Shown here piece by piece: positions 39,238 to 47,937 of a DNA stretch of 64,000 nucleotides (the stretch's first letter is position 1; each line of letters begins with the position of its first letter). The notes under the pieces were generated by a model. That model ran no database searches, was not told the origin of the DNA, and saw only the letters and a list, made by a program, of their open reading frames with translations. Both the position numbers and the translations under genes were made by a program. This DNA is from Streptomyces sp. QL37 (GTDB lineage Bacteria > Actinomycetota > Actinomycetes > Streptomycetales > Streptomycetaceae). Location of the stretch: positions 7,879,678 through 7,943,677 of the forward strand of contig NZ_PTJS01000001.1 in NCBI RefSeq assembly GCF_002941025.1. The letters run 5' to 3'.

Positions 39238-40278
39238 TTGATCACCGCACAGGCCAGGGCCATGACGGGCCCGACCGCCCCCTTCAGTACCGTGACCATC
39301 GAACGCCGCGATCTCGGACCGACAGATGTCCTGCTGGACATCGCCTACGCCGGCGTCTGTCACACCGATGTCCACCACGCCCGTGCCGAGTTCGGGCACA
39401 CCCGCTACCCGATCGTCCCGGGCCACGAGATCGCCGGTGTCGTCAGGGAGGTCGGACGAGAGGTCACCCGGCTGTCAGCAGGTGACCGCGTCGGCATCGG
39501 ATGCCTGGTCGACTCCTGCCGGGAGTGCGCGGTGTGCCGGGCGGGCCAGGAGTCCTACTGTCGCCGCGGCAAGGTGTTGACCTACAACGGGGTCGGCCGC
39601 GACGGACAGGTGACGCTCGGCGGATACAGCGAACGCACGGTCGCCGACCAGAGGTTCGTCGCCCGGATCCCGGACGCGCTGCCCCTGGAGTCCGCAGCGC
39701 CCCTGCTGTGCGCGGGCATCACGATGTACCAGCCGCTGCGCTTCTGGGGAGCGGGAGCGGGCAGGCGGGTCGGCATCCTCGGCTTCGGCGGGCTCGGCCA
39801 CATCGGCGTCCAGATCTCGCATGCCCTCGGAGCACACACGACGGTCCTCGAACTCACCGAGGACCGTCGTGCCGACGCGGAGCGCCTCGGAGCGGACGAC
39901 TTCCGCACCACCGGCGACCTGGAGGCGATGCGGGACTCGTTCGACCTCATCGTGTCGACGGTCCCCTCGAACTTCGACCTCTCGGCCCACCTCGAACTGC
40001 TCGACTTCGACGGGACGTTCGTCAATCTCGGAGTTCCCGACGAGCCGCTGCGGATCGATCCCTACACCTTGCTGACCAACCGCCGGAAGCTGGCCGGCTC
40101 GATGAGCGGCGGCATGCCCGAGACCCAGGAGATGCTGGACTTCTGCGCCGAGCACGGGATCAAGGCCGAGGTCGAGATGATCTCGGCGAAGGAACTGGAC
40201 ACGGCGTACGACCGCCTCACCGCAGGCGACGTCCGATACCGGTTCGTGCTCGACACGGCGACCATCGCCGCGACCTGA
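39238..40278 (+). CDS. Zinc-dependent alcohol dehydrogenase, module copy 1
   Basis: A 346-residue zinc ADH of the YahK/cinnamyl-alcohol-type group. Catalytic zinc ligands are in AGVCHTDV and PGHEIAGVV, the structural zinc lobe is CRECAVCRAGQESYC, and the cofactor motif is GFGGLGHIGVQ. The only in-frame start placed after the AAAGGAG (39225-39231) is TTG 39238. It would oxidise an omega-hydroxy acid or alcohol to the aldehyde used by the preceding ALDH. Paralogue at 52016-53065. Confidence 0.92.
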   Translation: MITAQARAMTGPTAPFSTVTIERRDLGPTDVLLDIAYAGVCHTDVHHARAEFGHTRYPIVPGHEIAGVVREVGREVTRLSAGDRVGIGCLVDSCRECAVCRAGQESYCRRGKVLTYNGVGRDGQVTLGGYSERTVADQRFVARIPDALPLESAAPLLCAGITMYQPLRFWGAGAGRRVGILGFGGLGHIGVQISHALGAHTTVLELTEDRRADAERLGADDFRTTGDLEAMRDSFDLIVSTVPSNFDLSAHLELLDFDGTFVNLGVPDEPLRIDPYTLLTNRRKLAGSMSGGMPETQEMLDFCAEHGIKAEVEMISAKELDTAYDRLTAGDVRYRFVLDTATIAAT

Positions 40279-40774
40279 GGACGGCGTCCAGCCGGCCCGA
40301 CTCCCGGGCGCGGCCGAGGAACGGGCCGGGCCGAACCCGGGCTGCTCGGCCCGGCCGGGGCGCGGGCACCTCGACACCGGTACAGTCGCATGGCACCGAA
40401 CCGCGGCTGTACCGGTGCCGCATCGAGGCACGTTCGCCCCGTAGTGCCGTGTCGCCGTCCATCGTGCGAGGCGGCCCGGCGATGGGCGACCACGTTCCTG
40501 ACGGCAGCGATGAGTGCGCCGCCGGCCCGGACCTCGGAGAGTGCAGGACGCCGAATGTGTACAGCACGAGGCGGGGCGTGCGCGCTCCCCGGTCGCGGGT
40601 GCCTGGTGCGGGCCCGGTTCGGTGGGGTGGGGCGCCACCGGCTCATCCCTCGCGGGTGGCTCAGTGTGAAGCAACTCCCGTCCGGCCGTATGCGATTGCT
40701 GAGGACCAGGTGAACTGGACCGCACCGGTGGCATACCCCCGAGGCTCACCCATGAGCCGCGGGACGGTGGGCCC
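40279..40774. other. Intergenic region with two hairpins, no gene seen
   Basis: This 496-bp gap between convergent genes holds two inverted repeats. An 11-bp GC stem (40324-40334 with 40346-40356) lies about 50 bp after the ADH stop, and an 11-bp stem lies at 40375-40385 with 40407-40417. Both may act in termination although no T run follows. The short open frames here show no motif, ribosome binding site or recognisable family. Confidence 0.5.
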
Positions 40775-41524
40775 CTAACGGAACTCGCGACGCTCGACCA
40801 CGAGCGGGTCGTGGCTCGGAACGACCTCGCACCCGAGCTTCTCGATCAGACCCAGGCTGTGCTTGTAAGCCACGATGTCAGTGAAGAACCCCGACGGGAT
40901 GTGCTCGTACTCGGCGTCGCCCGCCCAGTTCTCGTAGAGATCGATGCAGTCGCCGGCCAGGAGGTAGCGCGTCGATTCAGCTTCCACGACGACCCCCTGC
41001 GACCCGGGTGTGTGTCCGGGGAGAGCGACCACCGAGACGCCCGGAGCCACCTCGGCGTCGCCGTCGACCGGGTCGATCGCGTCCTCGGCGCGCCGCCACG
41101 CCGCGGTCAGCTCGGGCAGGTGCTCGAACTGACGGCGGTGCCACGGAACAGGGTCGCTCGCGTAGTCGATCTCACGCTGCTGGAGGACGATCCGGGCGTT
41201 CGGGAACAGATGGTTGTTCGAGCTGTGGTCCCAGTGCAGATGGGTGTTGATGACGACACCCACGTCCGCCGGGTCCACGCCCAGCGCCCTCAGCGCCGCT
41301 TCAGGGTGCTCCTCGGGGGTCTGCTCCATCCTGATCCCGTGATGTGTCACGGCGCGGGCGAAGTCGGCACCGGTGTCGACGACCACCGGGGCGTCTCCGC
41401 CCTGGATGACGAACATGATGAGCGGGATGTCCAGTGTTTCGCCCCACCCCCGCAAGTAGGTGAGGGACGGCTTCTGGAGATCGAAGACGCGGCCGACGGA
41501 CAGGGCGGTGATGGTGAGTGTCAT
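40775..41524 (-). CDS. MBL-fold lactonase-like hydrolase (AttM/AiiA-type), module copy 1
   Basis: A 249-residue metallo-beta-lactamase-fold hydrolase of the short lactonase type. The metal motif HLHWDH is at 95-100, followed by a further His-containing ALPGHTPGSQG, the bridging Asp in LLAGDCIDLYENW and the final His in VPSHDPLVV. This pattern and size match N-acyl-homoserine or gamma-butyrolactone lactonases (AiiA, AttM/BlcC). Its ATG overlaps the stop of the MHS symporter (ATGA). Ring opening of a lactone to a hydroxy acid is the best-supported guess. Paralogue at 53127-53891. Confidence 0.88.
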   Translation of the reverse strand: MTLTITALSVGRVFDLQKPSLTYLRGWGETLDIPLIMFVIQGGDAPVVVDTGADFARAVTHHGIRMEQTPEEHPEAALRALGVDPADVGVVINTHLHWDHSSNNHLFPNARIVLQQREIDYASDPVPWHRRQFEHLPELTAAWRRAEDAIDPVDGDAEVAPGVSVVALPGHTPGSQGVVVEAESTRYLLAGDCIDLYENWAGDAEYEHIPSGFFTDIVAYKHSLGLIEKLGCEVVPSHDPLVVERREFR

Positions 41525-42906
41525 GCGTGCTCTCCTGCGGGCAGTGACGGTTCGGTGAGTTCCCGGTGGCGGGTCTCGCGCAGGGCGAGCGTGCAGATCA
41601 GACCGATGAGGCAGTAGACGGCGAGGAAGACACCGAACACGAAACCGCCGTAGCTGCCGATCAGGGTCGCCGCCACCAGCGGCGGGACGGCGCCGCCGAG
41701 CACACCGGCGAGGCTGTAGGACAGTCCGGCGGCGGTGTAGCGGTAGCGGGTGTGGAAGAGCTCGGACAGGAACGACCCCGCGACGCCGAATCCGACACCG
41801 GCGATCATGAAGGTCACCGATATGCCCAGCCAGAAGGCGGCGAGTGCTCCGGTGTCCAGCAGCGGGAACAGCACCAGGGCCCACGGGATGCCCACGATGT
41901 TGGCTATGAGCAGGACCTGGCGACGCCCGAACCGGTCGGTCAGTATGCCTCCGGCGATGATGGCCAGGCAGTTCAGCAGGTTGCCGAACATACCGGCGCC
42001 GAGCACCTGGGGCCGTGGCAGACCGAGGGTGGCCGTGCCGTAGTTGGTGAGGAACGCGATGCCGATGTAGCCGAGGGAGAAGGCCATCACCAGGGAGCCC
42101 GCGCCGAGCAGGATCTCCTTCCACTGGTGGGTGAAGGCATCCTTGAACGGCAGGCCTCCGCCTGTCCGTCGGCGCTTGGCCTCTGCCTGGAAGGCGGGGG
42201 TCTCGTCGATCCGCAGCCGGATGAAGAGCCCGACGGCGACGAGCAGAACGCTGAGCACGAAGGGCAGTCGCCAGCCCCAGTCCGCAAAGGTCTCGTCGCT
42301 CATGTACAGGTCGGTGACCAGGAACGTTCCCAGGGCGAGGATGTTCGCGAACGCTCCGCCGAGGTTGGTGAACATCGCCCAGAAACCACGGTGGGCCTGC
42401 GGTGCGTGTTCCGAGGTGAAGAGTGCGGCGCCCGCCCACTCGCCTCCGGCGGCCAGGCCCTGGGCGATCCGCAGTACGACGAGTGCCACGGGGGCGACGA
42501 CGCCCACGCTCGCAGCGGTCGGCAGCAGGCCGATGAGCACAGTGGCGGCGCCCATGATCGACATGGTCGCGACGAGGGTGCGCTTGCGTCCGAGACGGTC
42601 GCCGAAGTGTCCGAAGAGGATCGAACCCAGTGGGCGGGCGACGAAGGCGACTCCCAGAGTCGCGTAGGAGACGACGGTGCCGGCGTGTTCACCCAGTGCC
42701 GGGAAGAAGGTGTTGGCGAAGACGAGCGCCGCGGCTGTCGCGTAGGTGCCGAAGTCGTAGAACTCGATGACGGTGCCGATGAAGCTGGCCGACGCGACCT
42801 TGCGCATCTTGACCGGCGTCGCGGCCGGACGGGCGGACACCGCGGTGGGCTCCGCGGGCCCGGGACTCGGGGGTGCCAGATCCTCGGGGGGAAGTGGTGT
42901 GGGCAT
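41521..42906 (-). CDS. MHS-family MFS symporter, copy 3
   Basis: A 461-residue MHS symporter: ASASFIGTVIEFYDFGTYAT, FGHFGDRLGRKRTLVATM, AQGLAAGGEWAGAALFTSEHAP and ELFHTRYRYTAAGLSYSL. ATG 42906 has GAGGAG eight bases upstream; a longer in-frame start at 42933 is possible. The N-terminal 40 residues are Pro/Ala-rich and hydrophilic. It is coupled to the lactonase-like gene, making a transporter-lactonase pair under operator locus 8. Confidence 0.91.
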   Translation of the reverse strand: MPTPLPPEDLAPPSPGPAEPTAVSARPAATPVKMRKVASASFIGTVIEFYDFGTYATAAALVFANTFFPALGEHAGTVVSYATLGVAFVARPLGSILFGHFGDRLGRKRTLVATMSIMGAATVLIGLLPTAASVGVVAPVALVVLRIAQGLAAGGEWAGAALFTSEHAPQAHRGFWAMFTNLGGAFANILALGTFLVTDLYMSDETFADWGWRLPFVLSVLLVAVGLFIRLRIDETPAFQAEAKRRRTGGGLPFKDAFTHQWKEILLGAGSLVMAFSLGYIGIAFLTNYGTATLGLPRPQVLGAGMFGNLLNCLAIIAGGILTDRFGRRQVLLIANIVGIPWALVLFPLLDTGALAAFWLGISVTFMIAGVGFGVAGSFLSELFHTRYRYTAAGLSYSLAGVLGGAVPPLVAATLIGSYGGFVFGVFLAVYCLIGLICTLALRETRHRELTEPSLPAGEHA

Positions 42907-43044
42907 CGGACCAGCTCCTCGGAAGCTCGGCATTGAGGGCGAGGCGGATCGGGGCGGTTCGTTCGTTGCCGGCAACGGCGAAGACCATGCGGCGACCGGC
43001 AGACGACGGGCGCGCCCCACGAAGCGTCGACGGAGGGTCGATGG

Positions 43045-43119
43045 TTCGTATATACGGACTTCAATGTGTAATTGGGAACGGCTTGGGTGAACGTAACCGT
43101 GCTGGTCACTCGCGGTCAA
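43045..43119 (-). promoter_or_regulatory. Promoter with tandem IclR-type operator (locus 8)
   Basis: On the minus strand: -35 TTGACC (43114-43119), 18-bp spacer, -10 TACGTT (43090-43095), box 1 centred near 43070 and box 2, seen on plus as TTCGTATATACGGA (43045-43058). It drives MHS 3 and the lactonase-like gene. Confidence 0.72.
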
Positions 43120-43167
43120 TAGTCCGTACGGCGGCGGGGGGACGGGGGTCCGGGCCGGTCGGTGGCG

Positions 43168-43224
43168 TTGACACCCCATGGTCGGGACGATTCATAATGG
43201 CGATCGGACGTTCTGAATAAGGAA
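43168..43224 (+). promoter_or_regulatory. Promoter with tandem IclR-type operator (locus 9)
   Basis: -35 TTGACA (43168-43173) with -10 CATAAT (43193-43198), 19-bp spacing. Box 1 overlaps the -10 (TTCATAATGGCGAT) and box 2 is GTTCTGAATAAGGAAC (43210-43225), centres 19 bp apart. It is back to back with locus 8 and drives ALDH 3. Confidence 0.65.
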
Positions 43225-43334
43225 CAGATGTGATCCGGCCCCCATGACGCTGACCGCGTCGTCACGCATCGGGGCGGTCACTGACGCGGCCGTCAAGTCG
43301 GCCGCGGTGATATCTGGAAGGTTTGGCGACAGCG

Positions 43335-44819
43335 ATGTCCGTACCCACGACTGCCTGGCCCCGACAACTCCACCAGGGCGACGACCCTGTCGCCATGCTC
43401 ATCGACGGGGAGTGGGTGAGCCCCTCGACGTCCTTCACTCCGGTGTTCGACCCCAGTACGGGAGAAGCCATCGCGGCTGTGCCCGACGGGGGCGCGGAGG
43501 CCGTCGAGGCGGCGGTGACGGCGGCCCGGCGCTCCTTCGAGGAGGGGAGGTGGCGCGGCTTGTCCGGGGCCGACCGAGGCGCCGTGCTCTGGCGCGTCGG
43601 CGACCTCATGAGGGAGCAGGCCGACGAACTCGCCCGGCTGGAGAGCCTGAACCTCGGCCTGCCGGTCGGGCAGGCGCGGAGCATGGTGATCGAGGCCGCC
43701 TCCCAGTTCCGGTACTACGCGGGCTGGGCGGACAAGATCCACGGCCGGACGGTGGATCTGGGGCCGGCGGACCGCCGCGTTCAGGGCTACACCCTGCGCG
43801 AGCCCATGGGAGTGGCCGGGCTCATCACGCCGTGGAACGCCCCGTTGAGCATGGCGGCCAAGAAGCTCGCTCCGGCGCTGGCGGCCGGGTGCTCCTGCGT
43901 GCTGAAGCCTGCCGAGGAGACGCCGCTGACTTCTCTCTGGCTCGGGCAGCTCCTGCTCGAGGCGGGCGTTCCGGCAGGTGTGGTCAACGTCGTGACCGGA
44001 GTCGGTGAACGAGCGGGCGCCGCCCTGGCGGAGCACGCGGATGTCGACACCGTCTCGTTCACCGGGTCGACCGAGGTCGGCCGGCTCATCGTGCGGGCGG
44101 CCACGGGCAACATGAAGAAGCTGTCGCTGGAGCTCGGCGGCAAGTCCCCGGTCATCGTGTTCGGCGATGCCGATCTCAAGACCGCGATCCCGGGAGCGGC
44201 GTCAGCGGTCTTCTGGAACTCCGGCCAGGTCTGCGCCGCCGGAACCCGGCTGTTCGTGCACGAGTCCGTGTTCGACGAGGTGGTTCGCGGAGTGGCGGAG
44301 ATCGGTCGTTCGATGCGGCTGGGGGCAGGATCGGACCCCGCCGCCGACCTCGGCCCGCTCATCTCGCAGAAGCAACTGGACCGGGTGTCGGGATACGTCG
44401 GTCGCGGCATCGACGACGGCGCCCGTGTCGTCAGTGGTGGCAGCCGTGTCGGGGACCGGGGCTTCTTCTTCGAACCCACCGTCCTGGTGGACGTCGATCA
44501 GTCGATGACCGTCATGCGTGAGGAGATCTTCGGGCCGGTGCTGGGCATCATGCCGTTCTCCGGCACCGACGAGGCCGTCGCGCTGGCGAACGACAGCTCG
44601 TACGGTCTCGCCTCCAGCGTCTGGACCGGCGACGGCGCGCTGGCCCACTCGGTGGCGCGCCGACTGCGTGCGGGGCGGGTCGGGATCAACGTGCACCGGG
44701 CGGGCGGGTCGTACATGCCGGCCGGAGGCTACCGCCAGTCGGGCTGGGGGCGGGAGAGCGGGCCCGAGGCGCTGGAGAACTACCTCGAGACGAAGTCGGT
44801 GGTGTCGCAGCTCTCCTGA
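43335..44819 (+). CDS. Aldehyde dehydrogenase 3
   Basis: A 494-residue aldehyde dehydrogenase with catalytic Glu267 in LELGGKSP and Cys300 in NSGQVCAAG, plus PWNAP for the oxyanion Asn. It belongs to a different ALDH branch from the two module copies (longer, with GRTVDLGPADRRVQGYTLREPMGV and the C-terminal GGYRQSGWGRESG). ATG 43335 is the best of poor start signals; TTG 43323 sits too close to GGAAGG to be used well. Two very strong hairpins follow the stop. It may oxidise a different aldehyde, such as a betaine- or aryl-aldehyde-like one. Confidence 0.92.
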   Translation: MSVPTTAWPRQLHQGDDPVAMLIDGEWVSPSTSFTPVFDPSTGEAIAAVPDGGAEAVEAAVTAARRSFEEGRWRGLSGADRGAVLWRVGDLMREQADELARLESLNLGLPVGQARSMVIEAASQFRYYAGWADKIHGRTVDLGPADRRVQGYTLREPMGVAGLITPWNAPLSMAAKKLAPALAAGCSCVLKPAEETPLTSLWLGQLLLEAGVPAGVVNVVTGVGERAGAALAEHADVDTVSFTGSTEVGRLIVRAATGNMKKLSLELGGKSPVIVFGDADLKTAIPGAASAVFWNSGQVCAAGTRLFVHESVFDEVVRGVAEIGRSMRLGAGSDPAADLGPLISQKQLDRVSGYVGRGIDDGARVVSGGSRVGDRGFFFEPTVLVDVDQSMTVMREEIFGPVLGIMPFSGTDEAVALANDSSYGLASSVWTGDGALAHSVARRLRAGRVGINVHRAGGSYMPAGGYRQSGWGRESGPEALENYLETKSVVSQLS

Positions 44820-44820
44820 C

Positions 44821-44873
44821 CACGACGACAGCGGCGGCGGGCACCACAGGTGCCCGCCGCCGCTGTCGTCGTG
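44821..44873. terminator. Very strong hairpin (25-bp stem) between convergent genes
   Basis: A perfect 25-bp stem (44821-44845 with 44849-44873) with a 3-nt loop begins two bases after the ALDH stop. It is symmetric and can stop transcription from both sides. Confidence 0.85.
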
Positions 44874-44933
44874 CGCCGTGGGGTGGTCCGGCCGGGGGTG
44901 CGTCCGTCGTTCTCCCCGGCAGTCCTCGTACGG

Positions 44934-44979
44934 CTCGTCAGCGGGGCGGCCGCATCCGTGCGGCCGCCCCGCTGACGAG
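44934..44979. terminator. Second strong hairpin (20-bp stem)
   Basis: A perfect 20-bp stem (44934-44953 with 44960-44979), 6-nt loop, lies 15 bp past the stop of the minus-strand CMD gene. With the preceding hairpin it insulates the two convergent operons. Confidence 0.82.
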
Positions 44980-44993
44980 AGCTGGAGGAGGGG

Positions 44994-45380
44994 TCAGTCG
45001 AGGTGGCCCCCGGCCTTGAGGACGCCTTCGGCGACCTTGAAGGCCTCACCGGCCGCGGGCAGGCCGCAGTAGACCGCGGTCTGCAGGAGGACCTCCTTGA
45101 TCTCGTCCACCGTCGCGCCGTTGTTGATCGCTCCCTCGACGTGGTGTGCGAGCTGGGCGGGCCGGCCCAGGGCGGTCAGCACCGAAAGGTTGATGATGCT
45201 GCGGGTCTTGCGGTCGATGCCGTCACGGGCCCAGACGCGCCCGAAGCAGACTTCCTCGGAGTAGTCCTGGATGACGTCGTTGAAGCTGTTCCGGTTCTGG
45301 TCCTTCTTTTCCACGTAGCCGTCACCCATGAGCTCGTCCATGATGCGCCGGCCGGTGGTCTTCGGGTCTGTGGTGTCCAT
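44994..45380 (-). CDS. Carboxymuconolactone decarboxylase family protein (PcaC-like)
   Basis: A 128-residue all-helical CMD-family protein. It carries CFGRVWARDGIDRKTRSIINLSV and the conserved LAHHVEGAINNGATVDEIKEVLLQTAVYCG. There is no AhpD-type CxxC, so it resembles 4-carboxymuconolactone decarboxylase (PcaC) and not an alkylhydroperoxidase. In PcaC the enzyme decarboxylates a lactone acid in the protocatechuate pathway. No other protocatechuate gene is visible here, so the natural substrate may be another lactone or keto acid. It lies 36 bp downstream of the HIBADH-like gene. Confidence 0.88.
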   Translation of the reverse strand: MDTTDPKTTGRRIMDELMGDGYVEKKDQNRNSFNDVIQDYSEEVCFGRVWARDGIDRKTRSIINLSVLTALGRPAQLAHHVEGAINNGATVDEIKEVLLQTAVYCGLPAAGEAFKVAEGVLKAGGHLD

Positions 45381-45416
45381 GTGCCGTCTCCCTGTCGTCG
45401 GTGAACTGCGCGTCGA

Positions 45417-46343
45417 TCAGCCGCGGTCGAGAACGGCCTGGACCTCTTCGGCGGTGAGCTTGATGGTGACCCCCGCTCGTTCGTTCTGCAGGAGCAGCGG
45501 AGTCTGCGAGTCCCGCTTGCCCCACCCCCGGTCCAAGGCCTCCGCGAAGTCCTCCTGGACCAGCCGCGCGGCGCGCATGGGGACTTCGAGCTGGTCTGCC
45601 AGCTCCAGGGCCAGGCGGAGGTCCTTGTTCGCGAGGGCCAGCGCGAACGACGGGGGATCGAAGGCCTCCTGCAGATACCGGTCACCGACCCGGTCGAAGG
45701 TCCGGGCCCTGCCGATGGCGCCCTGCCGCAGGGCGTTCCAGAGGGCGTCGGGTTCGACGCCCGCCTTGACCCCCATGGTGAAGACCTCGGCGATCCCCGA
45801 ACGGATGATCATGCTGGCGCAGTTGTGCACCAGCTTGGCGGTGTTGCCGGCGCCGATCTCTCCCACGTACAGGATCTGGTCACCGATGGCGTCGAGGACC
45901 GGGCCCACGCGTTCGAAGGCCTCGGGGTCCCCGCCCACGTAGATGGCGAGCTTTCCCGAGCGTGCGCCCTTGGGGCCGCCGCTGACCGGCGCGTCGAAGA
46001 GCTCGACGCCGTGCTCCCGGCACGTCCGATGGACCTCGCGCACCACGGCGGGGGAGTTCGTGGTCAGGTCGAACCAGGTCGCACCCGGCTTGAGCCCATC
46101 CAGCAACCCTCCCTCGCCCACGCCGATCTGACGCATCTCCACAGGGCCCGGCAGGGATGTGAACACCACGTCGACCGAACCCGCGAGGTCCCCGACGGAG
46201 TCCGCCCAGACCGCCCCAGCCTCCTCGAGCGGGGCGGCGCTCGACCGGTCGAGATCGTGCACGACCAGGTCGTAGCCCGCTCGCCGCAAGTTGAGAGCCA
46301 TGCCCTGACCCATGGAACCCAGCCCGATGAAGCCGACCTTCAT
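45417..46343 (-). CDS. HIBADH-like beta-hydroxyacid dehydrogenase
   Basis: A 308-residue beta-hydroxyacid dehydrogenase (3-hydroxyisobutyrate / tartronate-semialdehyde / 2-(hydroxymethyl)glutarate dehydrogenase group). The Rossmann motif GFIGLGSMGQGMA is at 4-16, the substrate loop is DAPVSGGPKGARSG, and the catalytic Lys170 lies in GAGNTAKLVHN. It interconverts a beta-hydroxy acid and its semialdehyde with NAD(P). It is first gene of an operon with the PcaC-like gene, read from the promoter at 46411-46476. Confidence 0.92.
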   Translation of the reverse strand: MKVGFIGLGSMGQGMALNLRRAGYDLVVHDLDRSSAAPLEEAGAVWADSVGDLAGSVDVVFTSLPGPVEMRQIGVGEGGLLDGLKPGATWFDLTTNSPAVVREVHRTCREHGVELFDAPVSGGPKGARSGKLAIYVGGDPEAFERVGPVLDAIGDQILYVGEIGAGNTAKLVHNCASMIIRSGIAEVFTMGVKAGVEPDALWNALRQGAIGRARTFDRVGDRYLQEAFDPPSFALALANKDLRLALELADQLEVPMRAARLVQEDFAEALDRGWGKRDSQTPLLLQNERAGVTIKLTAEEVQAVLDRG

Positions 46344-46410
46344 GGTTGTCCTTTCGTCGATGAACGGGCGGCCGCTGCGATGTGAAATCCGCGGGCCCTT
46401 GCCCCAGTGG

Positions 46411-46476
46411 ATCGTAATGACGAACCATTGACCATATAGGCGAATGAACGGTAGGACTCGAGCGTCGGGGTGTCAA
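46411..46476 (-). promoter_or_regulatory. Promoter with tandem IclR-type operator (locus 10)
   Basis: On the minus strand: -35 TTGACA (46471-46476), 17-bp spacer, -10 TACCGT (46448-46453), box 1 centred near 46436 and box 2, seen on plus as ATCGTAATGACGAA (46411-46424). It drives the HIBADH-like and PcaC-like genes. Confidence 0.74.
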
Positions 46477-46499
46477 TGAGGCCGGCGGGGTACCGGCCG

Positions 46500-46567
46500 T
46501 TGACATCGGCGAGGTGCAACCCTAGCCTCGGGGTTGTAAATACGGACAGTGGTTCGTAATGACGAAC
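46500..46567 (+). promoter_or_regulatory. Promoter with tandem IclR-type operator (locus 11)
   Basis: -35 TTGACA (46500-46505), 17-bp spacer, -10 TAGCCT (46523-46528), box 1 GTTGTAAATACGGAC centred at 46540 and box 2 GGTTCGTAATGACGAAC centred at 46559. Its -35 is only 24 bp from the -35 of locus 10, so the two divergent promoters share one control region. It drives the CoA-transferase operon. Confidence 0.76.
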
Positions 46568-46703
46568 GACTTGAGGCGTGGGCATTCCGGAGTGGAGTGG
46601 TCCTCGGCCTCGCCCGTCACGCCGCGGCGCAAGAGGCCGCAGAGAGCGGGCGAAGTGAGGTCCTCCACGACTTGAGTGACGCCCGATGTGACGGAGGCTC
46701 TGC

Positions 46704-47891
46704 ATGACCGCCCTCGAAGGCGTGAAGGTGATCTGTGTCGGACAGTTCTACTTCGCCCCGTACTGCACCATGCTGATGGCCCGTCTCGGTGCCGACGTCA
46801 TCAAGGTCGAAGCACCCCAGGGCGATCCCTACCGGCGCCTGCCGACCGTGGACGACGACGGCTACCCGATCCAGTTCCGCTTCCTCAACTCCGGCAAGCG
46901 CAACATCCGTCTCGACCTCGCTCACCCCGCCGGACAGGACGTCCTGCGCAAGCTCGTCGGTAACGCCGACGTCCTGGTGCAGAACCTCTCACCGGGCGCG
47001 ATGGACCGCTTCGGTCTCGGCTACGAGCAGCTCAGCGAGATCAACCCCCGCCTGATCATGGCCTCCGGCACCGGCTTCGGAACCTTCGGTCCCTACGCCG
47101 GTGAATCCGCCATGGACCTCACCATCCAGGCCCGCAGCGCCATCATGAGCACCACGGGCTTCTCCGACGGAGCCCCTGTCCGCACCGGGCCCTCGATGGT
47201 GGACTTCATGGCCGGGACGCACATCCTGGCCGGAGTGCTGGCCGCTCTGTTCCAGCGGACCCGCACCGGGCGCGGCCAGCACGTCGAGGTCGCTCTCCAG
47301 GACGCCGTCCTCCCCTCCCTGACCTCGAACATCGCCGGACTGCTCAGCAAGAACACCGCGAACTTCGAACGCACCGGCAATCGGCACGGAGGCATGTCGG
47401 TCACCCCCTACAACGCCTATCCGGCCGCGGACGGCTGGGTGACCGTGCTCTGCCCCACCGACAAGCACTGGGACCGGCTGCGTGAGCTGATGAACGACCC
47501 GGACGCCGACGACCCGCGGTTCACCACCATGCCCGGGCGATGCGCGCACATGGACGAGGTGGACGCCGTCGTCGCCCGCTGGACCGGGACCCGCAGCAAG
47601 GACGACCTCGCCGCGGCGTTGAAGGACCTGAAGATTCCGTGCGCTCCGGTCGTCACTCTGCCGGAGCTGCTGGAGGACCCGCACATCCGCGAGCGTGGGG
47701 TGGTGCGCACGGTCGACGACGAACAGGGATCGTTCATGACCCTCGGCAGCCCGCTGCTCCTCTCCGACTCGCCGATGGTCGAGCCCACCCGGTCGGGCGG
47801 GCTCGGCGAGCACACCGACCAGGTGCTGAGCGAGGAACTCGGTCTGTCCGCGGACGACATCGCAAAGCTCCGCGACGCCGGGGCCATCTGA
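46704..47891 (+). CDS. Class III CoA-transferase (CaiB/BaiF family)
   Basis: A 395-residue family III CoA-transferase. Conserved features are LEGVKVICVGQFYFAPYCTM, GADVIKVEAPQGDPYR, LNSGKRNIRLDL, the catalytic Asp167 in GPSMVDFMAG and the C-terminal GEHTDQVLSEELG. Such enzymes move CoA between carboxylic acids, for example in carnitine, oxalate, benzylsuccinate, itaconate and mesaconate metabolism. It heads an operon with the second Fe-ADH-like protein and a double-hotdog dehydratase, a CoA-transferase/hydratase combination also known from itaconate degradation and the 3-hydroxypropionate cycle. Confidence 0.92.
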   Translation: MTALEGVKVICVGQFYFAPYCTMLMARLGADVIKVEAPQGDPYRRLPTVDDDGYPIQFRFLNSGKRNIRLDLAHPAGQDVLRKLVGNADVLVQNLSPGAMDRFGLGYEQLSEINPRLIMASGTGFGTFGPYAGESAMDLTIQARSAIMSTTGFSDGAPVRTGPSMVDFMAGTHILAGVLAALFQRTRTGRGQHVEVALQDAVLPSLTSNIAGLLSKNTANFERTGNRHGGMSVTPYNAYPAADGWVTVLCPTDKHWDRLRELMNDPDADDPRFTTMPGRCAHMDEVDAVVARWTGTRSKDDLAAALKDLKIPCAPVVTLPELLEDPHIRERGVVRTVDDEQGSFMTLGSPLLLSDSPMVEPTRSGGLGEHTDQVLSEELGLSADDIAKLRDAGAI

Positions 47892-47937
47892 GCAACCGCG
47901 CGCCTGCGACGCGACACGACATGAGGAGTGACAGCAC

